The notes below the pieces were generated by a model, which saw nothing but the letters and a program-made list of their open reading frames with translations, had not been told where the DNA came from and did not search any database. Both the position numbers and the translations under genes were made by a program. Below, one piece after another: positions 28,230 through 38,760 of a DNA stretch of 64,000 bases (positions within the stretch are counted from its first letter, which is position 1; every line of letters starts with the position of its first letter). Origin of the DNA: Solea solea (taxonomy: Eukaryota > Chordata > Actinopteri > Pleuronectiformes > Soleidae); the NCBI RefSeq assembly GCF_958295425.1, contig NC_081145.1:1-64000 (forward strand). Reading direction: 5' to 3'.

Positions 28230-28412
28230 ACCGGTGACTATGCTCCGGAGACCTCGCCACCGCGGCACCGCTGATTGCCACCGCGGCACCGCTGATCGCC
28301 AGCGGCGAGCCGCCTAAACGGCCGCTGTATGCGGCCGTTTAGGCAGCTCGCGGTGCCGCGGTGGCAATCAGCGGTGCCGCGGTGGCGAGGTCTCCGGAGC
28401 ATAGTCACCGGT
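28230..28412. repeat. GC-rich long palindrome inside TTAA element
   Basis: Left arm 28,230-28,325 and right arm 28,331-28,412 are reverse complements around a 5-nt centre (TGTAT), apart from a 14-nt gap in the right arm. The arms begin and end with ACCGGTGACTATGCTCCGG and its complement. The surrounding 28,070-28,460 is built from iterated TGATCGCCA / GGCGATCAG and CACCGCGG motifs in both orientations. Such structures form strong hairpins and can stall replication. Confidence 0.9.
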
Positions 28413-29562
28413 CTGATACAGTAACATACAGCGCCAGCTTATGCAGCTCGCCGCGCGCCGCTGGCGATCAGTGGTGCTGTTCCTAAGTGTTTTTAACTGA
28501 TTAACAGTTCGGCACTGTTCGGCTCGATCCTTATGTAGAACGTCTCTTCCTGTGACGGCACTCTGGCTGTTTTCTGCGCACGCTGCCATGTTGATATTGT
28601 CGGAGAACTAGTGGAGGGAGGGGGAGAATAGAGCTGTAAAGCGCTGTAACGAGGACAAATCAGAAACCCCCTGGAAGAAGTGGGTGTGTGTTTGCCTGTG
28701 TCTCATTTGCATGTAAAGGGACCATGCACGAAAACCGAGCGTTCTGAAAGGGGCGGGCTTAGCAGGGTTATTGAACTGCTATGATGCTTCATCCTTATGG
28801 TATTTTGACCAAGGCATGTCACTGACATGTTCATTAGGACACCAGGGAACTATTTTAATGGGGGAAATAGGGTATAATATGTCCACTTTAAGTTTCGATT
28901 CCACCTTAAAAAAAATGCACGTTTCGGCCAGTAGGGAGAAGTGCAAATTCAGGAATGGTTGCAATAGAATTCAGTCAGCATTCATATTTGAGATGGACTT
29001 TCTCCTATAGTCCAAAGTAGATATGGACATATAGGGGATCACTGGAAAAATAAGGAGCTGTAGCATGCAAAGCAGGTGACATATTTCATGTGAAATCATA
29101 TTAGGCCACTAGAGGGCAGTGCAAAGTCACAAATTGTTGCAAAATAATTGTCAAAATCTTGACTTTTGAGCTTGATTTTCTCCAAAATTCTCAAACCAGG
29201 AAAATTCATCACAAATACCCGATCACGATATGACAATATCAAAATTCTAAGATCATATCTTGTCTCATGTCATGATATAGCTATAATATTGTCATGCCTT
29301 CCTCATCATAGTTCACATTCCATTTGTCAGAGATAAAATATGAATCCATAACCCATTTTGAGAGGCAGGTTCTCATAAGGTTGGGATGTGTCAACTATTT
29401 GGGTTGCCACTAGACTCCCCTGTTTAAATGTAGGAGTTTAGTATTTTGGGCAACACCATGTTAGTTTTTGAAACCAGAAACAACCATAGTTATAAGAGAA
29501 GGGATGGATACTGATAGCTTGTCCACTACAAATCCACCTATAACTGCAACTTTGCAAACATG

Positions 29563-29603
29563 AAATGCAGAGCTGTCAATCACACACTGACAGCTCTGCA
29601 TTT
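29563..29603. repeat. 16-bp-stem inverted repeat (block copy 2)
   Basis: Same hairpin as in copy 1; the captured block breaks off 19 bp after it. Confidence 0.93.
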
Positions 29604-29622
29604 AAATGTAAAATTAAATTTA

Positions 29623-31028
29623 GTATATCTTATAAGATGTTAAGTTCATTTGTGAGGTTTATGTTATGGGACAGCAGAAAAATTAAAAAAATCCGAAAAC
29701 AGCCTTATCTCAGCTGAAGCAGACACTTGTAGAAAAACACATCCCAACAGTGAAATCAATGCAAAATCAAACAGTAAGGGTACAGAACTAAATATTTTAA
29801 GATGTTAACTTCATTTGTGAGGTTTATGTTATGGGAAAGTAGAAAAATGAAAAAAATCCGAAAACAGCCTTATCTCAGCTGTATGCGCACACAAACAGAC
29901 ACCAATAGAAAAACACATCCAAACAGTGAAATCAATGCAAAATCAAACAGTGAGTGTACAGAACTAAATCTTTTAAGATGTTAACTTCATTTGTGAGGTT
30001 TATGTTATGGGACAGCAGAAAAATTAAAAAAATCCGGAAACAGCCTTATCTCAGCTGAATGCGCACACAAACAGACACCAATAGAATAACACATCCAAAC
30101 AGTGAAATCTTTGCAAAATTAAACACTGAGGGTAAAGAAGTATATCTTATAAGATGTTAAGTTCATTTGTTAGGTTTATATTATGGGAAAGTAGAAAAAT
30201 GAAAAAAATCCGAAAACAGCCTTAACTCAGCTGAATGCGCACACAAACAGACACTTGTAGAAAAACACATCCAAACAGTGAAATCATTGCAAAATCAAAC
30301 ACTGAGGGTACAGAACTAAATCTTTTAAGATGTTAACTTCATTTGTGAGGTTTATGTTATGGGACAGCAGAAAAATTTAAAAAATCCGGAAACAGCCTTA
30401 TCTCAGCTGAATGCTCACACAAACAGACACCAATAGAAAAACACATCCAAACAGTGAAATCTTTGCAAAATTAAACACTGAGGGTAAAGAAGTATATCTG
30501 ATAATATGTTAAGTTCATTTGTTAGGTTTATATTATGGGAAAGTAGAAAAATGAAAAAAATCCGGAAACAGCCTTATCTCAGCTGAATGCGCACACAAAC
30601 AGACACTAGTAGAAACACACATCCAAATAGTGAAATCATTGCAAAATCAAACAGTGAGTGTACAGAACTAAATATTTTAAGATGTTAACTTCATTTGTGA
30701 GGTTTATGTTAAGGGACAGCAGAAAAATTAAAAAAATCCGGAAGAGCCTTATCTCAGCTGAATGCGCACACAAACAGACACCAATAGAAAAACACATCCC
30801 AACAGTTAAATCTTTGCAAAATCAAACAGTGAGTGTACAGAACTAAATCTTTTAAGATGTGAACTTCATTTGTGAGGTTAATATTATGGGACAGCAGAAA
30901 AATTTAAAAAAATCCGGAAACAGCCATATCTCAGCAGAATGCGCTTACAAACAGACACCAATAGAAAAACACATCCGTGAAATCATTGCAAAATCAAACA
31001 CTGAGAGTACAGAAGTATATCTTATAAG
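29623..31028 (+). repeat. Type II satellite, about 8 monomers (between block copies 2 and 3)
   Basis: Monomer order closely parallels 25,684-27,127, including the shortened GCTGAAGCAGACACTTG monomer, CACATCCAAATAG and the final special monomer. Block plus satellite was therefore duplicated as a unit. Confidence 0.93.
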
Positions 31029-31193
31029 ATGTACATTTAATTTGTTCAGTTAACTGTATGGTTATTTGTCATAATCAAACTTCAAAAAAATATTTCTACA
31101 CTGTTTTTTTCAACAAATGTTGCTTTCACAGCACACATTATTGTTGTAATCATATCATTATTATTAATATTATTATTATTATCAATTCAATTC

Positions 31194-31502
31194 AATTCAA
31201 TTTTATTTGTATAGCGCCAAATCATAACATACATTATCTCAGGGCACTGTACATAGACAACATCAAAGAGAGCAGAGAACCCCAACAGTTCACACAATGA
31301 GCAAGCACTAGGCATCAGTGGAGAGAAAAAACTCCCTCTTAACAGGAAGAAATCTCTGGCAGAACCAGGCTCAGAAATGTGCAGTCATCTGCCTCGACCG
31401 GTTGGGGTGAGAGGAAAATCGGGGACAGAGGATGGTGGGGGACAGAAAGGGGGGAGAGAAAGGACAAGAGGGAGATGAGGTAGAGACAGAAGAGAGAGAG
31501 AG
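31194..31502 (-). mobile_element. Dispersed teleost retroposon, 3' end in minus orientation
   Basis: A 309-bp insert in the ATT microsatellite, flanked by ATTATTATC (left) and ATTAATATC (right), probably a 9-bp target duplication with one change. It begins with (AATTC)n, then TTTTATTTGTATAGCGCCAAA. On the minus strand this becomes a tail of the form AAATAAAATTGAATTG. Internal motifs such as CAGAACCAGGCTCAG and CTCGACCGGTTGGGG resemble a very common fish interspersed repeat. I do not assign a family name. Confidence 0.7.
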
Positions 31503-32351
31503 ATTAATATCGCTGTTAATATTATTATTGTTATCATCACCATCATTATATTTATATCATTAATACATTGACATTATATTAACATAAAAAAAACAAAAAC
31601 TCGCGCACTCATTCTATTGGGAACAATGACATGATGATGCTGTAGGGCCACCTTCAGCATTCGCTTCCGATTTTCATTAAGTTTCGATTCCACCTTAAAA
31701 AAAATGCACGTTTCGGCCAGTAGGGAGAAGTGCAAATTCAGGAATGGTTGCAATAGAATTCAGTCAGCATTCATATTTGAGATGGACTTTCTCCTATAGT
31801 CCAAAGTAGATATGGACATATAGGGGATCACTGGAAAAATAAGGAGCTGTAGCATGCAAAGCAGGTGACATATTTCATGTGAAATCATATTAGGCCACTA
31901 GAGGGCAGTGCAAAGTCACAAATTGTTGCAAAATAATTGTCAAAATCTTGACTTTTGAGCTTGATTTTCTCCAAAATTCTCAAACCAGGAAAATTCATCA
32001 CAAATACCCGATCACGATATGACAATATCAAAATTCTAAGATCATATCTTGTCTCATGTCATGATATAGCTATAATATTGTCATGCCTTCCTCATCATAG
32101 TTCACATTCCATTTGTCAGAGATAAAATATGAATCCATAACCCATTTTGAGAGGCAGGTTCTCATAAGGTTGGGATGTGTCAACTATTTGGGTTGCCACT
32201 AGACTCCCCTGTTTAAATGTAGGAGTTTAGTATTTTGGGCAACACCATGTTAGTTTTTGAAACCAGAAACAACCATAGTTATAAGAGAAGGGATGGATAC
32301 TGATAGCTTGTCCACTACAAATCCACCTATAACTGCAACTTTGCAAACATG

Positions 32352-32392
32352 AAATGCAGAGCTGTCAATCACACACTGACAGCTCTGCATTT
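32352..32392. repeat. 16-bp-stem inverted repeat (block copy 3)
   Basis: Identical hairpin; the block breaks off 19 bp after it, exactly as in copy 2. Confidence 0.93.
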
Positions 32393-32411
32393 AAATGTAA
32401 AATTAAATTTA

Positions 32412-33836
32412 GTATATCTTATAAGATGTTAAGTTCATTTGTTAGGTTTATATTATGGGAAAGTAGAAAAATGAAAAAAATCCGAAAACAGCCTTATCTC
32501 AGCTGTATGCGCACACAAACAGACACCAATAGAAAAACACATCCAAACAGTGAAATCAATGCAAAATCAAACAGTGAGTGTACAGAACTAAATCTTTTAA
32601 GATGTTAACTTCATTTGTGAGGTTTATGTTATGGGACAGCAGAAAAATTAAAAAAAACCGTAAACAGCCTTATCTCAGCTGAATGCGCACACAAACAGAC
32701 ACTTGTAGAAAAATACATCCCAACAGTGAAACCATTGCAAAATCAAACACTGAGGGTACAGAACTAAATATTTTAAGATGTTAACTTCATTTGTGAGGTT
32801 TATGTTATGGGACAGCAGAAAAATTAAAAAAATCCGGAAACAGCCTTATCTCAGCTGAATGCGCACACAAACAGACTTCAATAGAAAAACACATCCAAAC
32901 AGTGAAATCTTTGCAAAATTAAACACTGAGGGTAAAGAAGTATATCTTATAAGATGTTAAGTTCATTTGTTAGGTTTATATTATGGGAAAGTAGAAAAAT
33001 GAAAAAAATCCGAAAACAGCCTTAACTCAGCTGAATGCGCACACAAACAGACACTTGTAGAAAAACACATCCAAACAGTGAAATCATTGCAAAATCAAAC
33101 ACTGAGGGTACAGAACTAAATCTTTTAAGATGTTAACTTCATTTGTGAGGTTTATGTTATGGGACAGCAGAAAAATTAAAAAAATCCGGAAACAGCCTTA
33201 TCTCAGCTGAATGCGCACACAAACAGACACCAATAGAAAAACACATCCAAACAGTGAAATCTTTGCAAAATTAAACACTGAGGGTAAAGAAGTATATCTT
33301 ATAATATGTTAAGTTCATTTGTTAGGTTTATATTATGGGAAAGTAGAAAAATGAAAAAAATCCGGAAACAGCCTTATCTCAGCTGAATGCGCACACAAAC
33401 AGACACTAGTAGAAACACACATCCAAACAGTGAAATCATTGCAAAATCAAACAGTGAGTGTACAGAACTAAATCTTTTAAGATGTTAACTTCATTTGTGA
33501 GGTTTATGTTAAGGGACAGCAGAAAAATTAAAAAAATCCGTAAACAGCCTTATCTCAGCTGAATGCGCACACAAACAGACACCAATAGAAAAACACATCC
33601 CAACAGTTAAATCTTTGCAAAATCAAACAGTGAGTGTACAGAACTAAATCTTTTAAGATGTGAACTTCATTTGTGAGGTTAATATTATGGGACAGCAGAA
33701 AAATTTAAAAAAATCCGGAAACAGCCATATCTCAGCAGAATGCGCTTACAAACAGACACCAATAGAAAAACACATCCGTGAAATCATTGCAAAATCAAAC
33801 ACTGAGAGTACAGAAGTATATCTTATAAGATGTACA
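32412..33836 (+). repeat. Type II satellite, about 8 monomers (between block copies 3 and 4)
   Basis: Begins directly after the truncated block. The first CTGTATGCGC monomer is in frame with the preceding block sequence, giving a fused 84-codon open frame (32,354-32,608) that is a junction artefact. It ends with the same special monomer as the other segments. Confidence 0.92.
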
Positions 33837-34823
33837 TTTCATTTGTTCAGTTAACTGTATGGTTATTTGTCATAATCAAACTTCAAAAAAATATTTCTAC
33901 ACTGTTTTTTTCAACAAATGTTGCTTTCACAGCACACATTATTGTTGTAATCATATCATTATTATTAATATTATTATTATTATCGCTGTTAATATTATTA
34001 TTGTTATCATCACCATCATTATATTTATATCATTAATACATTGACATTATATTAACATAAAAAAACAAAAACTCGCGCACTCATTCTATTGGGAACAATG
34101 ACATGATGATGCTGTAGGGCCACCTTCAGCATTCGCTTCCGATTTTCATTAAGTTTCGATTCCACCTTAAAAAAAATGCACGTTTCGGCCAGTAGGGAGA
34201 AGTGCAAATTCAGGAATGGTTGCAATGGAATTCAGTCAGCATTCATATTTGAGATGGACTTTCTCCTATAGTCCAAAGTAGATATGGACATATAGGGGAT
34301 CACTGGAAAAATAAGGAGCTGTAGCATGCAAAGCAGGTGACATATTTCATGTGAAATCATATTAGGCCACTAGAGGGCAGTGCAAAGTCACAAATTGTTG
34401 CAAAATAATTGTCAAAATCTTGACTTTTGAGCTTGATTTTCTCCAAAATTCTCAAACCAGGAAAATTCATCACAAATACCCGATCACGATATGACAATAT
34501 CAAAATTCTAAGATCATATCTTGTCTCATGTCATGATATAGCTATAATATTGTCATGCCTTCCTCATCATAGTTCACATTCCATTTGTCAGAGATAAAAT
34601 ATGAATCCATAACCCATTTTGAGAGGCAGGTTCTCATAAGGTTGGGATGTGTCAACTATTTGGGTTGCCACTAGACTCCCCTGTTTAAATGTAGGAGTTT
34701 AGTATTTTGGGCAACACCATGTTAGTTTTTGAAACCAGAAACAACCATAGTTATAAGAGAAGGGATGGATACTGATAGCTTGTCCACTACAAATCCACCT
34801 ATAACTGCAACTTTGCAAACATG

Positions 34824-34864
34824 AAATGCAGAGCTGTCAATCACACACTGACAGCTCTGCATTT
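34824..34864. repeat. 16-bp-stem inverted repeat (block copy 4)
   Basis: Same hairpin as in the three stranded copies; here the flank continues normally. Confidence 0.93.
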
Positions 34865-35806
34865 AAATGTAAAATTAAATTTACATTGTGGACATGCAGC
34901 TCTACTGAAGAGGAACTAAGACCATAAACCCTTTAGAACAATGTATGCAGGGCACCAGACTAACTTTTTACTAGGAGCACAGTAGCCCCCCCTATAACTG
35001 AATGTTTTAGGAGAGCAAGCAGAACATTTAGGGGCGCACACCTTAAACATTTCCTCTCATTTTCACTGTATTACTGATCAATACTCCGATAATAATTGAA
35101 TAAATTGCAATGTGCTGTTTAGAATTCCCAGTGAATTTTTATTGTGCACTTGTTTGTTAAAGAATAACATCACATAAGAGACATTAAGTGTACATAAAAT
35201 ACCATCACTGTCACTACAGTACAATTATTAACTAGAAGTGGCCCGGTACTGTCCAGTACACAGAAACGGCACTTTTATTTGTGTACTGGCACATTTCACA
35301 AGATGCCGGTAATCTCTTATCAGTCCACTTGATTATGGTCCAGAGCAATAATGTCTCAGGGTACACTATGTGACGTTCACCTGTTCTCGCAAAAGTCAAG
35401 TGTTTATTCCTTGAGTTTGGAGTTTTTATTTTCTATCTAATCTCTATCTGGAAGACGACCGCTGTGGCGACCATCATCATGCTTCAAAAGCATGAGTTAG
35501 CTCATCCACACACTCATACTTTCTGATATAATAAAAATAAACATGGAGCTGGCAAGTTGAGGCTTGAAAATATCAGAGGAAGATGCACAGAAGGGATTAA
35601 GCTGGGCAATAGCCCGGTATCCTGGACTCTTGCTCAAAAATTAATAAATTGATAAAGTTGAACCTGAATTTTCCTTAACACTAAAACAAGGCCAGACCAA
35701 AAGTTTCACTCCCAGGGCTGGAGTATGCCAGGTGTAATATTATTAGATATTAATGTAGATGTGATGCAATAATTTGATGCACAAGCCTGTTTTCTTTGTG
35801 TATTAC

Positions 35807-35899
35807 CTTAATGACTCTGTCCTGGCAGTGCTGGATGATCTTACACAGCTCCTCTGTACCCTGAGACTCGAGACTCTGATGAAGGATCTGCTCAAACAT
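35807..35899 (-). CDS. Internal exon of an unidentified host gene (31 codons, phase 0)
   Basis: On the minus strand an acceptor TTTTACTAG is followed by 93 open nucleotides and a GTAATA donor. The peptide starts MFEQILHQS and ends CQDRVIK, with a glutamine/glutamate-rich helical look. Codon use and the absence of simple sequence set it apart from the satellite frames. It lies 424 bp downstream (in gene direction) of another phase-0 exon at 36,324-36,479, so the two could splice without a frame change. I do not recognise the protein. A near-perfect copy lies at 25,323-25,415. Confidence 0.55.
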
Positions 35900-36323
35900 C
35901 TAGTAAAACACAATTTGTAGTTTTGTACCTAACTTTGTGACATACATGCATGTAACACCAGACAAACTGACTCATATAGGAATATCCCATGAAATAATGT
36001 GATAATGTTATTTATCACATGTGGACCCAGGTCCACAGTCTGTATTGTGGCATGTTTAACTGTTTAACTGTCCACTGAGTTATCAAACCGCCAAAAGATG
36101 TTCGCCTTTAGTTCTACTGTGTCCTTGATCAATGCCACAGTCAGAACCTCATCATTCAACTATTTGACAAACTCTAGTCAAACAGGAGCTACAGTGTAGG
36201 AAAATTATCAAGCAATATAATGAGTGTCAATAAAATGATTAGCTCTCATAGAAACTTCCCATTGTGTTAACCAGTTAACCAATAACCTATATCAGACTGG
36301 TTAGTCAGTAGTTGAGGTTTCAC

Positions 36324-36479
36324 CTCTCTCGTGGGGATCTGGGCCCTTTGGACAAACACTGACGGGCTGCTCACGTCAAACTGTTGCTGCAGACCCTCAA
36401 GGCTCAGGTTCACCACCTTCTCATAGCAGCTGTGCATCTTAACTGGATGGAAAGCCAGCATGGAGATCTTCTCCATGTG
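36324..36479 (-). CDS. Internal exon of an unidentified host gene (52 codons, phase 0)
   Basis: On the minus strand a strong pyrimidine-rich acceptor (CTTCTTGTCTTCCTCCTCAG) precedes 156 open nucleotides ending in a GTGAAA donor. The peptide begins HMEKISMLAFHPVKMHSCYE and ends AQIPTRE, with mixed composition typical of a folded eukaryotic protein. Both ends are phase 0, compatible with splicing to the 31-codon exon at 35,807-35,899. I cannot name the family. No further exon of the same gene was found with confidence up to 41 kb, so upstream exons may be small or distant. Confidence 0.6.
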
Positions 36480-37094
36480 CTGAGGAGGAAGACAAGAAGG
36501 GAGAGGAAGAGATGGATGAGGCATGGACAGATTTGGGAAAAATGTATAATTGTGTCTCACAATAAATATACTACTGCAAAAGTATCACTAATGTTACACT
36601 AGACAAATGCTGTTTAAATCACAAACATATTTGGAATAGGAGTATAGGAATTGCGGATAGATAACATTTGTTTTGTAAAGATCCAGATTCTTGTGCTTCA
36701 ACTGCGAAAATCAGAGTGCATTTTCTATACATAATCATTATATATTGTGCTTCAATTTAAGCACATTCTCATGTTATGGGTTTTATTTAAAGCAACACAA
36801 TTTTCAACCTTCACGTAATGTCTCTAAGCAGGGATGGGAAGTATTTCTGATACATGTATTAAAAAAAATACATATTTAAAATACGAAATATGCTCTTTTC
36901 TGGAGATGATGAAAAATTCCTTCAGATTTTGTACCAATATATTTCCATTATGTGTATTTTATTTAAAATACTGTAACATACATCCTTTGAAAAAAAGTGA
37001 TGACATAAGAAGACAAATTGCAGGATGCTGCTTCAGATTGGACGTCATGGTGCTTGTGCCTACTTTAATTTGCCAGGACTTGTTAAGATCACAA
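36480..37094. other. Non-coding stretch, no gene recognised
   Basis: AT-rich sequence with no tandem structure. The part from ~36,831 (GGGATGGGAAGTATTTC, then ATTT/AAATAC-rich) resembles a dispersed fish repeat but could not be classified. Confidence 0.5.
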
Positions 37095-37640
37095 TTAGTC
37101 TACATAAGAATTGAATTGAGTCAAGCGATTACCATCAGAGCTGAGTTTCAAGACTTTAGAGCTCACTCTGTCGTTTACATCGATGACAGTGTTAAAGTCG
37201 CCACATAAAATAATTTTGTATCCGACCAATAGGGGTTCTTTAAGTCTTTTAAAAAGTTGAAAAATGTTTGTTCTCTCATGAGAGGTGTACACGTGTATCG
37301 TTCGTATTTTTTCTCCTCGGTAAAAACAATCCAACATGAGCAATCTACAAGGAATTAAATTAGGAAATCATTCGTTTTACGAATAATAGTGACATCACCA
37401 GTTTTAGAAAAAAGATCCCACCATCAGCTTTACTTTCGCCAATAGAAATTACACTTAGACCTTTGTTCCACATGCTGGATACCGTTACTCTTTACTTGTG
37501 TTCAGTCTCAGTTCTTGACAACATAATATGTCAAAGTCAGTTTTCAACAAGAATTTAATTTGTTGGGCTCTAAAAGAATTTGATTGGATGCCATGGGCAT
37601 TCCAAGATGAAACTTTGGGGAAGGTCATAAATGTTTGGGG
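37095..37640 (-). pseudogene. L1-type LINE endonuclease (APE-like) fragment
   Basis: Read on the minus strand, the N-terminal endonuclease signature (SSWNAHGIQ, then DFDILCCQELRL) lies at about 37,485-37,635. After disruption it continues with elements of the ADG..FF..K type and then LDCFYRGEKIR, VYTSHER and KIILCGDFNTVID at 37,095-37,343. The GDFN motif is one of the metal/catalytic motifs of APE-like LINE endonucleases, which nick target DNA for retrotransposition. At least two frame breaks make it non-functional. RT sequence does not follow it here. Confidence 0.75.
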
Positions 37641-37674
37641 GGTTATGGTGTGGGTTTGTCGTGATTTTATAATA

Positions 37675-37712
37675 TAGATATATATATATATATATTTATA
37701 TATATTTATTTT
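37675..37712. repeat. TA microsatellite
   Basis: Short (TA)n with TTTATA interruptions, just upstream of the endonuclease fragment. It creates a YIYIYI-type leader in the open frame that is not part of the protein. Confidence 0.9.
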
Positions 37713-37856
37713 AAAATAAGTTATTGCCAAAGTTGTTGCTGTAAGGGGGGCTCCCTGCTACAGCCTGCGGGTAAAGCGGGGTGCTGCCAACTCGCTGACC
37801 CTGACCCTTATACCTATTCCAAGCCCTACCAGTAGAGGTCCCCCAAGCCCCAATTT

Positions 37857-38760
37857 ATGAGCTGGAATAAAATGATATCAAAGTTTAGTTGGGGTGGCAA
37901 AAGACCCACGATAAGACTGGAAACTCTCCAGCTGCCAAAAGAAGAAGGAGGGATGAGACTTCCAAAATTAAAGGAATACTACCATGCGGCCCAATTGAGA
38001 TATATTGTAGGTTGGTGCAAACCAGACACAGTGAAATGAAATAGAAAAAGAGTTTGGAGAAAACCCAGTACAGAATATAATTGGGGATAAAGAAACATAC
38101 AAGAAGATTCAAAACCAAATAGACACAATCACGATGTTCACATACAAAATATGGTTCAGCATAATAAAAAAATATAAGATACAGAAAGACACTAATTTAT
38201 TGAATATGATAGCAATTTTACACCGACTAGGTACGATATAGGATTTAAACAGTGGACAACCAAGGGAATCACAGCATGGTGTGTTTTGGTGAAAGATGGA
38301 CAGCTTGAGAGTTTCCAAAATATGACAGAAAAAAAGGATTTAGATAATCAATCATGAATTCTGTGGATTCCTGCAACTAAGAGACTACTATATGAAAGAG
38401 ATCAGGATGGACCCCTCCTGAGAAGTGAATAGTGTGATCCAGATCATCATAATCAACGCATACAAAGAAACCACAATTAGAATTATATTGGGACTATATA
38501 AAAAAAATGCTACAAAATACATAAAAAAAAAGATGGGAATCAGGATTTAACATAAAACTTAGTGATGAAGATTGGCTAAGATTGGTATAATCTGCCAGAC
38601 ATTAGCCTCATGTATGAAACAAAGTGATTTTGAAGCAGAAACATATTTAGGTTACAAGGTCAGAGCTGCAGTGACTTCCTGACAAGTACAAATGAGCATT
38701 TCATGGGTTGTACTGGCAACAGATATGACAAATGTTGGGTGGCTGGGAGATTTTTTTTGA
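37857..38760 (+). pseudogene. L1-type LINE ORF2 C-terminal fragment
   Basis: The plus-strand frame from 37,857 contains the post-RT signature of L1-clade ORF2: KFSWGGKRPTIRLETLQLP, GGMRLPKLKEYYHAAQLRY. After a stop near 38,040 the homology-like pattern continues through ENPVQNIIGDKETYKKIQ and, with frame breaks, GITAWCVLVKDGQLESF near 38,260. The region is littered with stops and shifts and is an old remnant. It is divergent from and oriented opposite to the endonuclease fragment at 37,095-37,640, so the two are separate insertions. Confidence 0.7.

Larger units (their letters stand above)
27448..28887. mobile_element. TTAA-flanked DNA transposon, internally degenerate (Kolobok- or piggyBac-like)
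   Basis: A 1,440-bp insertion absent from the other three block copies, which gives clean empty sites. The TTAA target is duplicated (27,444-27,447 and 28,888-28,891). Termini are inverted: AGGGGACATATTACGC on the left against AGTGGACATATTATACC read inward from the right. TTAA duplications occur in piggyBac and Kolobok superfamilies. A THAP-like reading frame inside (27,745-27,960) favours Kolobok, whose proteins can carry THAP fingers. No transposase catalytic domain is visible, so it is non-autonomous. Confidence 0.75.
27128..29622. repeat. Captured block, copy 2, truncated and carrying a TTAA transposon
   Basis: Starts like copy 1. It is interrupted at 27,448-28,887 by a transposon, then continues to AAATTAAATTTA at 29,622, where satellite GTATATCTTATAAG begins. 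The same right junction occurs in copy 3, so one truncation event was later duplicated. About 1.3 kb present in copies 1 and 4, including the exon, is absent. Confidence 0.9.
31029..32411. repeat. Captured block, copy 3, truncated, with retroposon insertion
   Basis: Same start as the other copies and the same truncation point as copy 2 (AAATTAAATTTA then GTATATC). It lacks the TTAA transposon of copy 2, so that element inserted after the truncated block had duplicated, or was lost precisely. Confidence 0.9.
33837..36170. other. Captured block, copy 4: probable source, continuous with unique flank
   Basis: Matches copy 1 across ~2.33 kb but continues past CAACTATTTGA into CAAACTCTAGTC and onward into non-repeated sequence, including a second exon at 36,324-36,479. 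It is therefore the likely original boundary between satellite and host DNA. It has neither the copy 2 nor the copy 3 insertion. Confidence 0.8.

Noticed and set aside
28053..28589. Minus-strand open frames in the TTAA element (for example one starting MAACAENSQS)
   Set aside because: They lie across the GC-rich palindrome, where stops are rare by composition; no recognisable domain.
32354..32608. 84-codon open frame crossing a block/satellite junction
   Set aside because: Chance fusion of block sequence with one stop-less monomer; created by the rearrangement, no coding features.
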